Assembly: GCF_002532045.1 (NCBI RefSeq)
Contig: NZ_NWTG01000001.1
Coordinates: 682,001 to 746,000, forward strand
Direction of reading: 5' to 3'
DNA from: Bradyrhizobium sp. C9
GTDB taxonomy: Bacteria > Pseudomonadota > Alphaproteobacteria > Rhizobiales > Xanthobacteraceae
Length of the DNA stretch: 64,000 nucleotides
This document shows positions 57,431 to 64,000 of the stretch, in pieces. Every line of letters begins with the position of its first letter. Positions within the stretch are counted from its first letter, which is position 1. The translations under genes were made by a program, and so were the position numbers. The notes below the pieces were generated by a model that made no database searches, was not told the DNA's origin, and worked only from the letters and a program-made list of their open reading frames with translations.

Positions 57431-58954
57431 ATGGCTTCGGCTCAAACGATCCGCCTGCACGCCGACGACAGCGTCCTGATCGCGCGCGCGAGTCTGCCGC
57501 CGGGGCTGGAGGTGACCGACGGCGTCACCACGGTCGATCGCATTCCGGCCGGCCACAAGGTGGCGATCAAGCCGATCGCGCAAGGCGAGCCGATCCGGCG
57601 CTATGGCCAGATCATCGGCTTTGCGACGCAGGCAATTGCGCCCGGCCAGCACGTGCATACGCAAAACTGCGGCATGGGCGATTTCGCCAAGGACTATGCC
57701 TATGGCGTCGACGTCAAGCCGGTGCCGAACTTCGATCTGCCGGCGACGTTCGAGGGCATCCGCCGCGCCGACGGCCGCGTCGCGACGCGCAACTATATTG
57801 GCATCCTCACCTCGGTGAATTGCAGCGCGCATGTCGCCGGCATCGTCGCCGACATGTTCAAGAAGAATCCGTTCACCGGCGACAACCCGCTGGCCGATTT
57901 CCCGAATGTCGATGGCGTCGTCGCGCTGACCCACAAGACCGGCTGCGGCATGACCCAGGACGAGCCCTTGGCGCTGCTCCGCCGCACGCTCGGCGGCTAT
58001 GCGCGGCACGTCAATTTCTCCAACGTCATCGTGCTCGGCCTCGGCTGCGAGGTGAACCAGATCGGCGGTCTGATGCAGGAGCAGAAGCTCGCCGGCCGGC
58101 TGCGCGCGATGGACATCCAGGAGGTCGGCGGCACGCGCAAGACCGTGGAAGCCGGCGTCGCCTTCGTCAAGGAGGCGCTCGCTGACGCCAACAAGGTCAA
58201 GCGCGAGGCGGTGCCGGCCAGCGAACTCACCGTAGCGCTGCAATGCGGCGGCTCGGATGGTTACTCCGGCGTGTCGGCCAATCCGGCGCTCGGCGCGGCG
58301 AGCGATCTGCTGGTCCGCCACGGCGGCACGGTGATCCTCTCCGAAACACCCGAGACCTACGGTGCCGAGCATCTGTTGACCCGCCGCGCCGTCAGCCGCG
58401 AGGTCGGCGAGAAGCTGGTCGGCCTGATGCGCTGGTGGGAGGAATACACCCAGCGCGAAGGCGCCGAGATGAATGCCAATCCGAGCCCCGGCAACAAGGC
58501 CGGCGGTCTCACCACCATTCTGGAGAAGTCGCTCGGTGCGATGGCCAAGGCCGGCAGCACCAACCTGGTCGACGTCCTGCACTACGCCGAGCCCGTCACC
58601 AAGAAGGGTTTCGTGTTCATGGACACGCCCGGTTACGACCCGGTCGCCGCCACCGGGCAGGTCGCCGGTGGTGCCAACCTCGTCTGCTTCACCACCGGCC
58701 GTGGCAGCGTGTTCGGCTGCAAGCCCGCGCCGTCGATCAAGCTCGCGACCAACACGCCGATGTACAAGCGGATGCAAGACGACATGGACGTCAATTGCGG
58801 CACCATCCTCGACGGCGAGGAGAGCGTGCAGGAATGCGGCCAGCGCATCTTCGACCTCATCCTCAAGACCGCGTCGGGTCAGCCGACCAAGAGCGAGAGC
58901 TTCGATTTCGGCGGCGCGGAGTTCGCGCCGTGGGTGCTTGGCGCGACGATGTAG
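57431..58954 (+). CDS. UxaA-family dehydratase (altronate/galactarate dehydratase-like)
   Basis: 507 residues. N-terminal SAF domain (IRLHADDSVLIARASLPPG...GHKVAIKPIAQGEPIRRYGQIIG), then the large UxaA domain: GRVATRNYIGILTSVNCSAH, THKTGCGMTQDEP, GLGCEVNQIGGLMQEQ, QCGGSDGYSGVSANPALG, NPSPGNKAGGLTTILEKSLGAMAKAGS. Iron-dependent members dehydrate altronate or galactarate; a branch is sulfolactate sulfo-lyase. With an HpaI/GarL-type aldolase and an Ldh-family dehydrogenase it forms a plausible route from a sugar acid to pyruvate. The exact substrate is undecided. Confidence 0.9.
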   Translation: MASAQTIRLHADDSVLIARASLPPGLEVTDGVTTVDRIPAGHKVAIKPIAQGEPIRRYGQIIGFATQAIAPGQHVHTQNCGMGDFAKDYAYGVDVKPVPNFDLPATFEGIRRADGRVATRNYIGILTSVNCSAHVAGIVADMFKKNPFTGDNPLADFPNVDGVVALTHKTGCGMTQDEPLALLRRTLGGYARHVNFSNVIVLGLGCEVNQIGGLMQEQKLAGRLRAMDIQEVGGTRKTVEAGVAFVKEALADANKVKREAVPASELTVALQCGGSDGYSGVSANPALGAASDLLVRHGGTVILSETPETYGAEHLLTRRAVSREVGEKLVGLMRWWEEYTQREGAEMNANPSPGNKAGGLTTILEKSLGAMAKAGSTNLVDVLHYAEPVTKKGFVFMDTPGYDPVAATGQVAGGANLVCFTTGRGSVFGCKPAPSIKLATNTPMYKRMQDDMDVNCGTILDGEESVQECGQRIFDLILKTASGQPTKSESFDFGGAEFAPWVLGATM

Positions 58955-58961
58955 CATTAGC

Positions 58962-59044
58962 GCAGCCCGGATGAAGCGCAGCGAAATCCGGGACTCTCAC
59001 CGCGGATGAACATCCCGGGTCGCGCTTCGCTCCATCCGGGCTAC
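58962..59044. repeat. Palindromic repeat, AGCCCGGATGAAGCG type, copy 1
   Basis: Arms AGCCCGGATGAAGCG and CGCTCCATCCGGGCT around CGCAGCGAAATCCGGGA and CGGGTCGCGCTT. It ends 31 bases before the SGNH hydrolase start. A second copy is at 59581-59663, right after that gene. Confidence 0.85.
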
Positions 59045-59075
59045 ATGCTGGTGTTTCGATCTGGACGGAGGAAGC

Positions 59076-59573
59076 ATGTACGCGCGCCGGTTGACTGGAT
59101 GCCTCGCAGTTCTGGCCGCTTTGAGTCTCGGCGTCGCCTCAGCTGACGCGGCAACCATCGTGGCGCTTGGCGCGAGCAACACCTACGGCAAGGGCGTGGC
59201 GCGCAACCAGGCCTATCCCGCGCAGCTCGAAGCGATCTTGCGGGCGAAGGGTTTGAACGTCCGTGTCGTGAACGCCGGCATCAACGGCGACACCACGGAA
59301 GGAATGCTGCAGCGCGTGGACCGCGCCGTCCCGAACGGGACCCGCGCGGTGATTCTACAGCCGGGCGGCAACGATCGGCGCAAGGGCAGCCCCGACCGGA
59401 CCGCGGATATTCAAAGTCGCCTCAGCGCCCGTGGCATCGCGGTGATCATGCTCTCCAACGGGATGCTGCACGGGCTGCCCCATCAGCTCGATGGTGTGCA
59501 TTTGACCCCCGAGGGCTATCATATGCTCGCCGAGCAGCTTGCGTCGCAGGTATCCGGCGCGATCGGCCGCTAG
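59076..59573 (+). CDS. Exported SGNH/GDSL hydrolase (TesA-like esterase)
   Basis: 165 residues with a signal peptide (ARRLTGCLAVLAALSLGVASADAA). The mature protein is a small SGNH hydrolase: block I LGASNTYG (catalytic Ser34), block II VVNAGINGDTT, block III QPGGNDRR, block V DGVHLTPEGYHMLAE (Asp/His). GGAGGA precedes the ATG. Probably a periplasmic thioesterase/lysophospholipase or sugar-ester hydrolase. It is shorter than E. coli TesA and is bracketed by two copies of the same repeat. Confidence 0.9.
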   Translation: MYARRLTGCLAVLAALSLGVASADAATIVALGASNTYGKGVARNQAYPAQLEAILRAKGLNVRVVNAGINGDTTEGMLQRVDRAVPNGTRAVILQPGGNDRRKGSPDRTADIQSRLSARGIAVIMLSNGMLHGLPHQLDGVHLTPEGYHMLAEQLASQVSGAIGR

Positions 59574-59580
59574 CTTTCGC

Positions 59581-59663
59581 GTAGCCCTGATGAAGCGAAG
59601 CGCAATCCGGAACTCTTACCGCGGATGGGGACCCCGGATTGCGCTTCGCTCCATTCGGGCTAC
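59581..59663. repeat. Palindromic repeat, AGCCCTGATGAAGCG type, copy 2
   Basis: Same family and orientation as 58962-59044, with arms TAGCCCTGATGAAGCGAAGC and its near complement. Begins 8 bases after the SGNH stop. Confidence 0.85.
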
Positions 59664-59687
59664 GGATCTCTGGGGAGGGCGGCATCC

Positions 59688-60038
59688 ATGGCGAAGACGA
59701 CCTATTGTTGGCGCTGCAAAATCGACGTGCCCATGCTCGACGAGTCAGAATGGGAGCAGGTTTTGCCTCATCTCCAGGCTGGGATCGAGCAAATACAGAA
59801 CATCCGTCAGACTCACGGAGTTGGCCTCTATGAGGCGAAGATCCGGGTCTACGGAGAGGGCGCCTTACGACGGTATTTCGAAATTACGGGATTCCGGGAA
59901 ACGAACGTTAATGCGATCTGGCACCACCGGCTGAGTTTGTTCGGGCCGCCATGTTCATCGTGCGGCAAGCTATTGCGAACCCCACGAGCGAAATTCTGCG
60001 CGGCGTGCGGGACTCAAGTTGAGATACGACGAGCCTAG
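59688..60038 (+). CDS. Zinc-ribbon protein of unknown function
   Basis: 116 residues from the ATG at 59688 (GGGGAGGG upstream); the frame before it is the repeat. CWRC close to the N-terminus, and [20 protein letters not shown] near the C-terminus: the latter is a typical four-cysteine zinc ribbon. Between lie helices ([44 protein letters not shown]). I do not recognise the family. It is not obviously linked in function to its neighbours. Confidence 0.75.
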   Translation: MAKTTYCWRCKIDVPMLDESEWEQVLPHLQAGIEQIQNIRQTHGVGLYEAKIRVYGEGALRRYFEITGFRETNVNAIWHHRLSLFGPPCSSCGKLLRTPRAKFCAACGTQVEIRRA

Positions 60039-60066
60039 ACGGCGGCGGTTCGATCGGAGCCGCCGT
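60039..60066 (+). terminator. Possible terminator hairpin after the zinc-ribbon gene
   Basis: ACGGCGGC / GCCGCCGT with a 12-base loop directly after the stop; followed only by TCTTGG, so weak. Confidence 0.35.
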
Positions 60067-60183
60067 TCTTGGCGAGGAAGGGTCCGAGCCGCTCCTCTCG
60101 TAGGCACCCCGTGCCCGTTGTTAGTGCTTGATGTCGACCGGCAGCAGTGTTCTGCTCAAAAAAGCTGCTGGAGTCCTCGGTCC

Positions 60184-63100
60184 GTGTCGATCTTCGTCGC
60201 ACTGCATCACGTCACGCACTATAAATACGACCGGCCGATCGATCTCGGGCCTCAGACCATTCGGCTCCGGCCCGCGCCGCATACCCGCACGCCGATCCTG
60301 AGCTATTCGCTCAAGGTCACGCCATCAAATCACTTCGTGAATTGGCAGCAGGATCCGCAGGGCAACTGGCTGGCGCGCTACGTGTTTCCGGAAAAGACCA
60401 CCGAGCTCAAGGTCGAGGTCGACTTCACCGCGCAGATGACGGTGGTCAATCCGTTCGACTTCTTCGTCGAGCCCTACGCCAACAGCTTTCCGTTCGAATA
60501 TCCCGGCGATCTCAAGACCGAGCTCGCGCCTTATCTCGAGACCGAGGTCCCTGGGCCATTGCTCTCGGCTTACCTGAAGGAGATTCCGCGCCAGGCCGAC
60601 TCGACCGTCAATTTCCTGGTCGAGCTGAACGCGCAGTTGCAGAAGAAGATCGGCTACGTGATCCGCATGGAGGCCGGCATCCAGACGCCGGAGGAGACGT
60701 TGGCCGCGGGCTCCGGCTCCTGCCGCGACTCGGCGTGGCTCTTGATCCAGGCACTGCGCCATCTCGGGCTCGCCACGCGTTTCGTCTCCGGATATCTCAT
60801 TCAGCTGCGGCCCGACATTGATCCGCTCGAGGGGCCCCGCGAGGTCGAGAGCGATTTCACCGACCTGCATGCCTGGGCCGAGGTCTATCTGCCGGGCGCG
60901 GGCTGGATCGGTTTCGACGTCACCTCCGGGATGCTGACGGGTGAGGGACACATCCCGGTCTGCGCCACGCCGCACTACCGGTCGGCTGCGCCGGTCACCG
61001 GCACCGCTGGTATCGCCAACACCGAGTTCGGCTTCGAGATGAGCGTCAAGCGGATCCGCGAGGCGCCGCGGATCACCAGGCCGTTCTCCGATCAATCATG
61101 GGCGCGGCTCGACCGGCTCGGCGAGCAGGTCGATGTAGACCTAGCGAAGGACGACGTGCGGCTGACGATGGGCGGCGAGCCGACCTTCGTCTCGATCGAC
61201 GATCTGGAATCGCCGGAGTGGAACGTCGCCGCGGTCGGTCCGACCAAGCGCGGGCTCGCTGACGAACTGATCCGCAAGCTGCGTACGCGATTCGCGCCCG
61301 GCGGCCTGCTGCATTACGGCCAGGGCAAATGGTATCCCGGCGAGAGCCTGCCGCGCTGGGCGTTCGGCCTCTATTGGCGCAAGGACGGCAAGCCGATCTG
61401 GAACAATGCCGACCTGATCGCTTCAGTCGAAAATCCGCGTAAGGCTGAGATCGCCGATGCGGAGCGCATCGCAATCGGCATCGCCGCGCGGCTTGGCCTG
61501 AAGGCTGACTACGTCATGCCGGCCTTTGAGGACACGGCGTTCTGGCTCGAGCGCGAAGCCGGCCTGCCGGCCAATGTCAGCCCCGCGAATTCCAAACTGA
61601 CCGATCCAGAAGAGCGCGCACGGCTGGCGCGGGTTTTCGATGAGGGGCTGACGACGCCTAAGGGTTACGTGCTGCCGATCCAGCGCTGGAGCCCGCTGGG
61701 TGACCGCGTGCCGGCGCGCTGGCGCAGCGAGCGCTGGAAGATCCGGCGCAGCCATCTGTTCCTGTTCCCTGGCGATTCCCCGCTGGGCTTGCGGCTTCCG
61801 ATCTCTTCGCTCGAACACGTCCCGCCGGACGACTTTCCCTACATCATCGAGCAGGATCCGATGGCGCCGCGCGATGCGCTGGGGGAGATCGATCCGGAGC
61901 TGACGCGGGCGCTCAAGGACATTGAAGAGCCGCTACCGGTGCGTACCGCGATGTCGATCGAGGTGCGCGACGGCGTGCTGTGCGCCTTTATGCCGCCGGT
62001 CGAGAAGGTCGACGACTATCTCGAACTGATAGCTGCGATCGAAGCCGCCGCCGAAGAGCTGCAACTGCAGGTCCATGTCGAAGGCTACGCGCCGCCGTTC
62101 GATCCGCGGATCGAGGTGATCAAGGTGACGCCGGACCCCGGCGTGATCGAGATCAACGTGCAGCCGGCGCAAAGCTGGCGCGAGGCCGTCGACATCACGC
62201 TCGGCCTCTATGAGGACTCCGCGAAGACGCGGCTCGGGGCCAACCGCTTCCTGATCGACGGCCGCCACACCGGCACCGGCGGCGGCAACCACATCGTGGT
62301 CGGCGGCAGCAAGCCGGACGATTCGCCGTTCCTGCGCCGGCCCGATCTGTTGAAGAGCCTGGTGCTGTATTGGCAGCGCCATCCGTCGCTGTCCTATCTG
62401 TTCTCCGGCATGTTCATCGGCCCGACCAGCCAGGCGCCGCGCATCGACGAGGCGCGCCATGACGGGCTCTATGAACTCGAGATCGCGCTGTCGCACGTGC
62501 CGCCGCCGGGCATGGAGGCGCCGCTGTGGCTGGTCGATCGGTTGTTCCGGCACATCCTGGTCGACATCACCGGCAACACCCATCGCGCCGAAATCTGCAT
62601 CGACAAGCTCTACTCGCCCGACAGCCCGACCGGCCGGCTCGGCCTGGTCGAATTCCGCGCGCTCGAAATGCCGCCCGACCCGCGGATGTCGCTGGCGCAG
62701 CAGCTCTTGATCCGCGCGCTGATCGCCAAGCTGTGGCGCGAGCCACAGCAGGGCAAGTTCGTGCGCTGGGGCACGGCGCTGCATGATCGCTTCATGCTGC
62801 CGCATTTCCTCTGGGAGGATTTTCTCGGCGTGCTCGCCGAACTCAAGCAGTCCGGCTACGACGTCGAGCCGGAGTGGTATCAGGCCCAGCTCGAATTCCG
62901 CTTCCCCGCCTTCGGCCGCATCCACCACGGTGGCGTCGGCCTCGAGCTGCGGCAAGCGCTCGAGCCCTGGCATGTGCTGGGCGAGGAGGGCACCGCCGGC
63001 GGCACCGTGCGCTACGTCGATTCCTCGGTCGAGCGGTTGCAGGTGAAGGCGACCGGTTTCGTCGAGGGCCGCCACGTCATCACCTGCAACGGCAGGCGGA

Positions 63101-63450
63101 TGCCGATGACCGAGACCGGCCGCGCCGGTGAGGCCGTCGCCGGCGTGCGCTTCAAGGCCTGGCAGCCCGCCTCCGGCCTGCATCCGACCATTCCCGTGCA
63201 TGCGCCGCTGACGTTCGACCTGATCGATAGCTGGAACGGCCGCTCGCTCGGCGGCTGCGTGTATCACGTCGCCCATCCCGGTGGCCGCAACTACGAGACC
63301 AAGCCGGTCAATTCCTACGAGGCCGAGGCGCGGCGGCTGGCGCGCTTCCAGGAGCACGGTCATACCCCCGGCAAGATAGAATCGCCGCCGGAGGAACGCA
63401 CAATTGAGTTTCCCTTGACCCTCGACTTGCGGACGCCGCTCCTGCACTAA
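60184..63450 (+). CDS. Transglutaminase-like protein with DUF2126 domain
   Basis: 1088 residues from the GTG at 60184 ([19 protein letters not shown]); the frame upstream is arginine-rich shadow. N-terminal bacterial transglutaminase N-domain (about 1-150), then a papain-like core: C180 ([10 protein letters not shown]), H229 ([12 protein letters not shown]), D245 (GFDVTSG). From about 340 the DUF2126 region: [29 protein letters not shown] (H695, N702-H703), [25 protein letters not shown]. These residues recall amidoligase sites. A circularly permuted ATP-grasp gene follows. Probably part of a peptide synthesis or crosslinking system; substrate unknown. Confidence 0.92.
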   Translation: MSIFVALHHVTHYKYDRPIDLGPQTIRLRPAPHTRTPILSYSLKVTPSNHFVNWQQDPQGNWLARYVFPEKTTELKVEVDFTAQMTVVNPFDFFVEPYANSFPFEYPGDLKTELAPYLETEVPGPLLSAYLKEIPRQADSTVNFLVELNAQLQKKIGYVIRMEAGIQTPEETLAAGSGSCRDSAWLLIQALRHLGLATRFVSGYLIQLRPDIDPLEGPREVESDFTDLHAWAEVYLPGAGWIGFDVTSGMLTGEGHIPVCATPHYRSAAPVTGTAGIANTEFGFEMSVKRIREAPRITRPFSDQSWARLDRLGEQVDVDLAKDDVRLTMGGEPTFVSIDDLESPEWNVAAVGPTKRGLADELIRKLRTRFAPGGLLHYGQGKWYPGESLPRWAFGLYWRKDGKPIWNNADLIASVENPRKAEIADAERIAIGIAARLGLKADYVMPAFEDTAFWLEREAGLPANVSPANSKLTDPEERARLARVFDEGLTTPKGYVLPIQRWSPLGDRVPARWRSERWKIRRSHLFLFPGDSPLGLRLPISSLEHVPPDDFPYIIEQDPMAPRDALGEIDPELTRALKDIEEPLPVRTAMSIEVRDGVLCAFMPPVEKVDDYLELIAAIEAAAEELQLQVHVEGYAPPFDPRIEVIKVTPDPGVIEINVQPAQSWREAVDITLGLYEDSAKTRLGANRFLIDGRHTGTGGGNHIVVGGSKPDDSPFLRRPDLLKSLVLYWQRHPSLSYLFSGMFIGPTSQAPRIDEARHDGLYELEIALSHVPPPGMEAPLWLVDRLFRHILVDITGNTHRAEICIDKLYSPDSPTGRLGLVEFRALEMPPDPRMSLAQQLLIRALIAKLWREPQQGKFVRWGTALHDRFMLPHFLWEDFLGVLAELKQSGYDVEPEWYQAQLEFRFPAFGRIHHGGVGLELRQALEPWHVLGEEGTAGGTVRYVDSSVERLQVKATGFVEGRHVITCNGRRMPMTETGRAGEAVAGVRFKAWQPASGLHPTIPVHAPLTFDLIDSWNGRSLGGCVYHVAHPGGRNYETKPVNSYEAEARRLARFQEHGHTPGKIESPPEERTIEFPLTLDLRTPLLH

Positions 63451-63453
63451 TTG

Positions 63454-63510
63454 GAGCGTTTTCGAGCGAAGTGGAGGCCGGTTCGCGTGAAGAAAACGCG
63501 ACCAGACAAA
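63454..63510. repeat. Dispersed repeat, GAGCGTTTTCGAGCG type, copy 2
   Basis: Starts four bases after the DUF2126 stop. Same element as 19526-19590 (GAGCGTTTTCGAGCGAAGTG ... GTTCGCGTGAAGAAAACGCG). Confidence 0.8.
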
Positions 63511-63518
63511 AGGACGGG

Positions 63519-63547
63519 AGCATGATCCGATGCAATCGGATCATGCT
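63519..63547. other. 13-bp perfect hairpin before the ATP-grasp gene
   Basis: AGCATGATCCGAT (63519-63531) and its complement (63535-63547) around GCA. It ends 21 bases before the downstream ATG and could limit read-through or ribosome access, or bind a regulator as a palindrome. Confidence 0.6.
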
Positions 63548-63568
63548 CTGGGGTGCAGGGGAAGTGCA

Positions 63569-64000
63569 ATGACCGCATCGGGTGGCCAAGGAAGCAGTCA
63601 AGAGAGCAGGGCCCGTCCCGGTCAGCGCCGGATGGCGCAATGGACCCGCGACTATGTCCGGCTTCCGGGCATTCCCGATGAATACATCGCCGAGAACGGC
63701 GCGCCGCGGCCGGTCTGGGCCCGCTTCTTCGATGCCTTTGCCGGGCTGTCGCCGGCCGACATCGAGCGCCGCTTCGCCAACGCCGACCGTCATCTGCGCG
63801 AGGCCGGCGTCACCTACCGCGCGCCCGGCGATACCTCCGACCGGATCTGGCCGCTCAGCCACCTGCCGCTGATCATCGACGCGGCCGACTGGCGGCAACT
63901 CGCCGCCGGCGTCGCGCAGCGCGCGCAGCTCCTGGAAATGGTGTTGGCCGATCTCTACGGCGATGGCCGTCTCGTTGCAGAAGGCGCGATTCCCGCCGCG
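63569..64000 (+). CDS. Circularly permuted ATP-grasp protein, N-terminal part (runs off window)
   Basis: 144 codons from the ATG at 63569, open to the last base. The translation includes RLPGIPDEYIAENGAPRPVWARFFDAFAGLSPADIERRF, then SDRIWPLSHLPLIIDAADW and GVAQRAQLLEMVLADLYGDGRLVAEGAIP. The W-x-L-x-x-L-P-x-I-I...QRA-x-LL...DLYG pattern is that of the N-terminus of the COG2308-type circularly permuted ATP-grasp family. An ATP-grasp ligase would join a carboxylate to an amine. It is 118 bases after the DUF2126 gene, the usual partner. The catalytic part lies outside the window. Confidence 0.82.
   Translation, partial: MTASGGQGSSQESRARPGQRRMAQWTRDYVRLPGIPDEYIAENGAPRPVWARFFDAFAGLSPADIERRFANADRHLREAGVTYRAPGDTSDRIWPLSHLPLIIDAADWRQLAAGVAQRAQLLEMVLADLYGDGRLVAEGAIPAA

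Noticed and set aside
60019..60183. 55-codon N-terminal extension of the DUF2126 protein
   Set aside because: Arg-rich and partly made of a hairpin; the family N-terminus begins at the GTG at 60184.
63308..63898. 196-codon minus-strand frame across the DUF2126 end and ATP-grasp start
   Set aside because: Antisense to two plus-strand genes and a repeat; Gly/Arg/Ala/Pro-rich with no domain.

Overview
The window reads as chromosome of a high-GC alphaproteobacterium, most likely Bradyrhizobium or a close relative. This is inferred from three things: the density of CoA-linked catabolic genes, several Liv-type (branched-chain amino acid type) ABC transporters, and many short palindromic intergenic repeats of kinds I associate with that group. 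I see no rRNA, tRNA, phage, transposase or CRISPR array. Nearly every base is coding. The gaps mostly hold palindromic repeats, hairpins and a few operator-like inverted repeats.

Layout. (1) 1-6355: the 3' part of a chemotaxis receptor with a terminator, then an RND efflux permease and its adaptor. (2) 6487-11731: a thiolase-like protein without the nucleophilic cysteine, a nitronate monooxygenase, a YghU-type glutathione transferase, a small GNAT protein, a flavin reductase and a small membrane protein. (3) 11872-25511: an acyl-CoA catabolism region with two acyl-CoA dehydrogenases, three crotonases, two SDRs, two acyl-CoA synthetases, an aminoglycoside-phosphotransferase-like kinase with a small DUF6285-type partner, a VOC protein and a GFA protein. 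The 11872 dehydrogenase matches the dehydrogenase half of human ACAD10/ACAD11, and the 15790 kinase matches their other half. This suggests a split pathway for 4-hydroxyacyl-CoA (levulinate-type) breakdown. (4) 25660-28452: PEP carboxylase. (5) 28582-32438: a Tat-exported SMP-30-like protein and an SDR/thiolase/DUF35 module.

(6) 32694-39393: a complete Liv-type ABC transporter followed by an amidase and a DUF2848 protein. Two leaders here carry short tandem repeats (11 bp and 14 bp). (7) 39642-42296: two 2-oxoglutarate oxygenases in tandem, one of them AlkB, and an MFS transporter. (8) 42293-49377: a homoprotocatechuate meta-cleavage operon (hpaH, hpaF, hpaE, hpaD, an FAH-family probable hpaG, and a ThDP enzyme) divergent from its MarR-type regulator hpaR. 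(9) 49403-58954: a GntR/FCD regulator divergent from a second Liv-type transporter that contains a LivM-LivG fusion. It is followed by an Ldh-family dehydrogenase, an HpcH/HpaI aldolase and a UxaA-family dehydratase, a set that looks like sugar-acid or hydroxy-acid catabolism. The aldolase could also supply the missing last step of the hpa pathway.

(10) 59076-64000: an exported SGNH hydrolase bracketed by two copies of one repeat, a zinc-ribbon protein, a large transglutaminase-DUF2126 protein, and the start of a circularly permuted ATP-grasp protein that runs off the window. The last two form a conserved but poorly understood peptide-ligation/modification module. The main leads are the split ACAD10/11-like locus, the transglutaminase-DUF2126/ATP-grasp module, and the tandem-repeat leaders in the 32.6-37.4 kb cluster.
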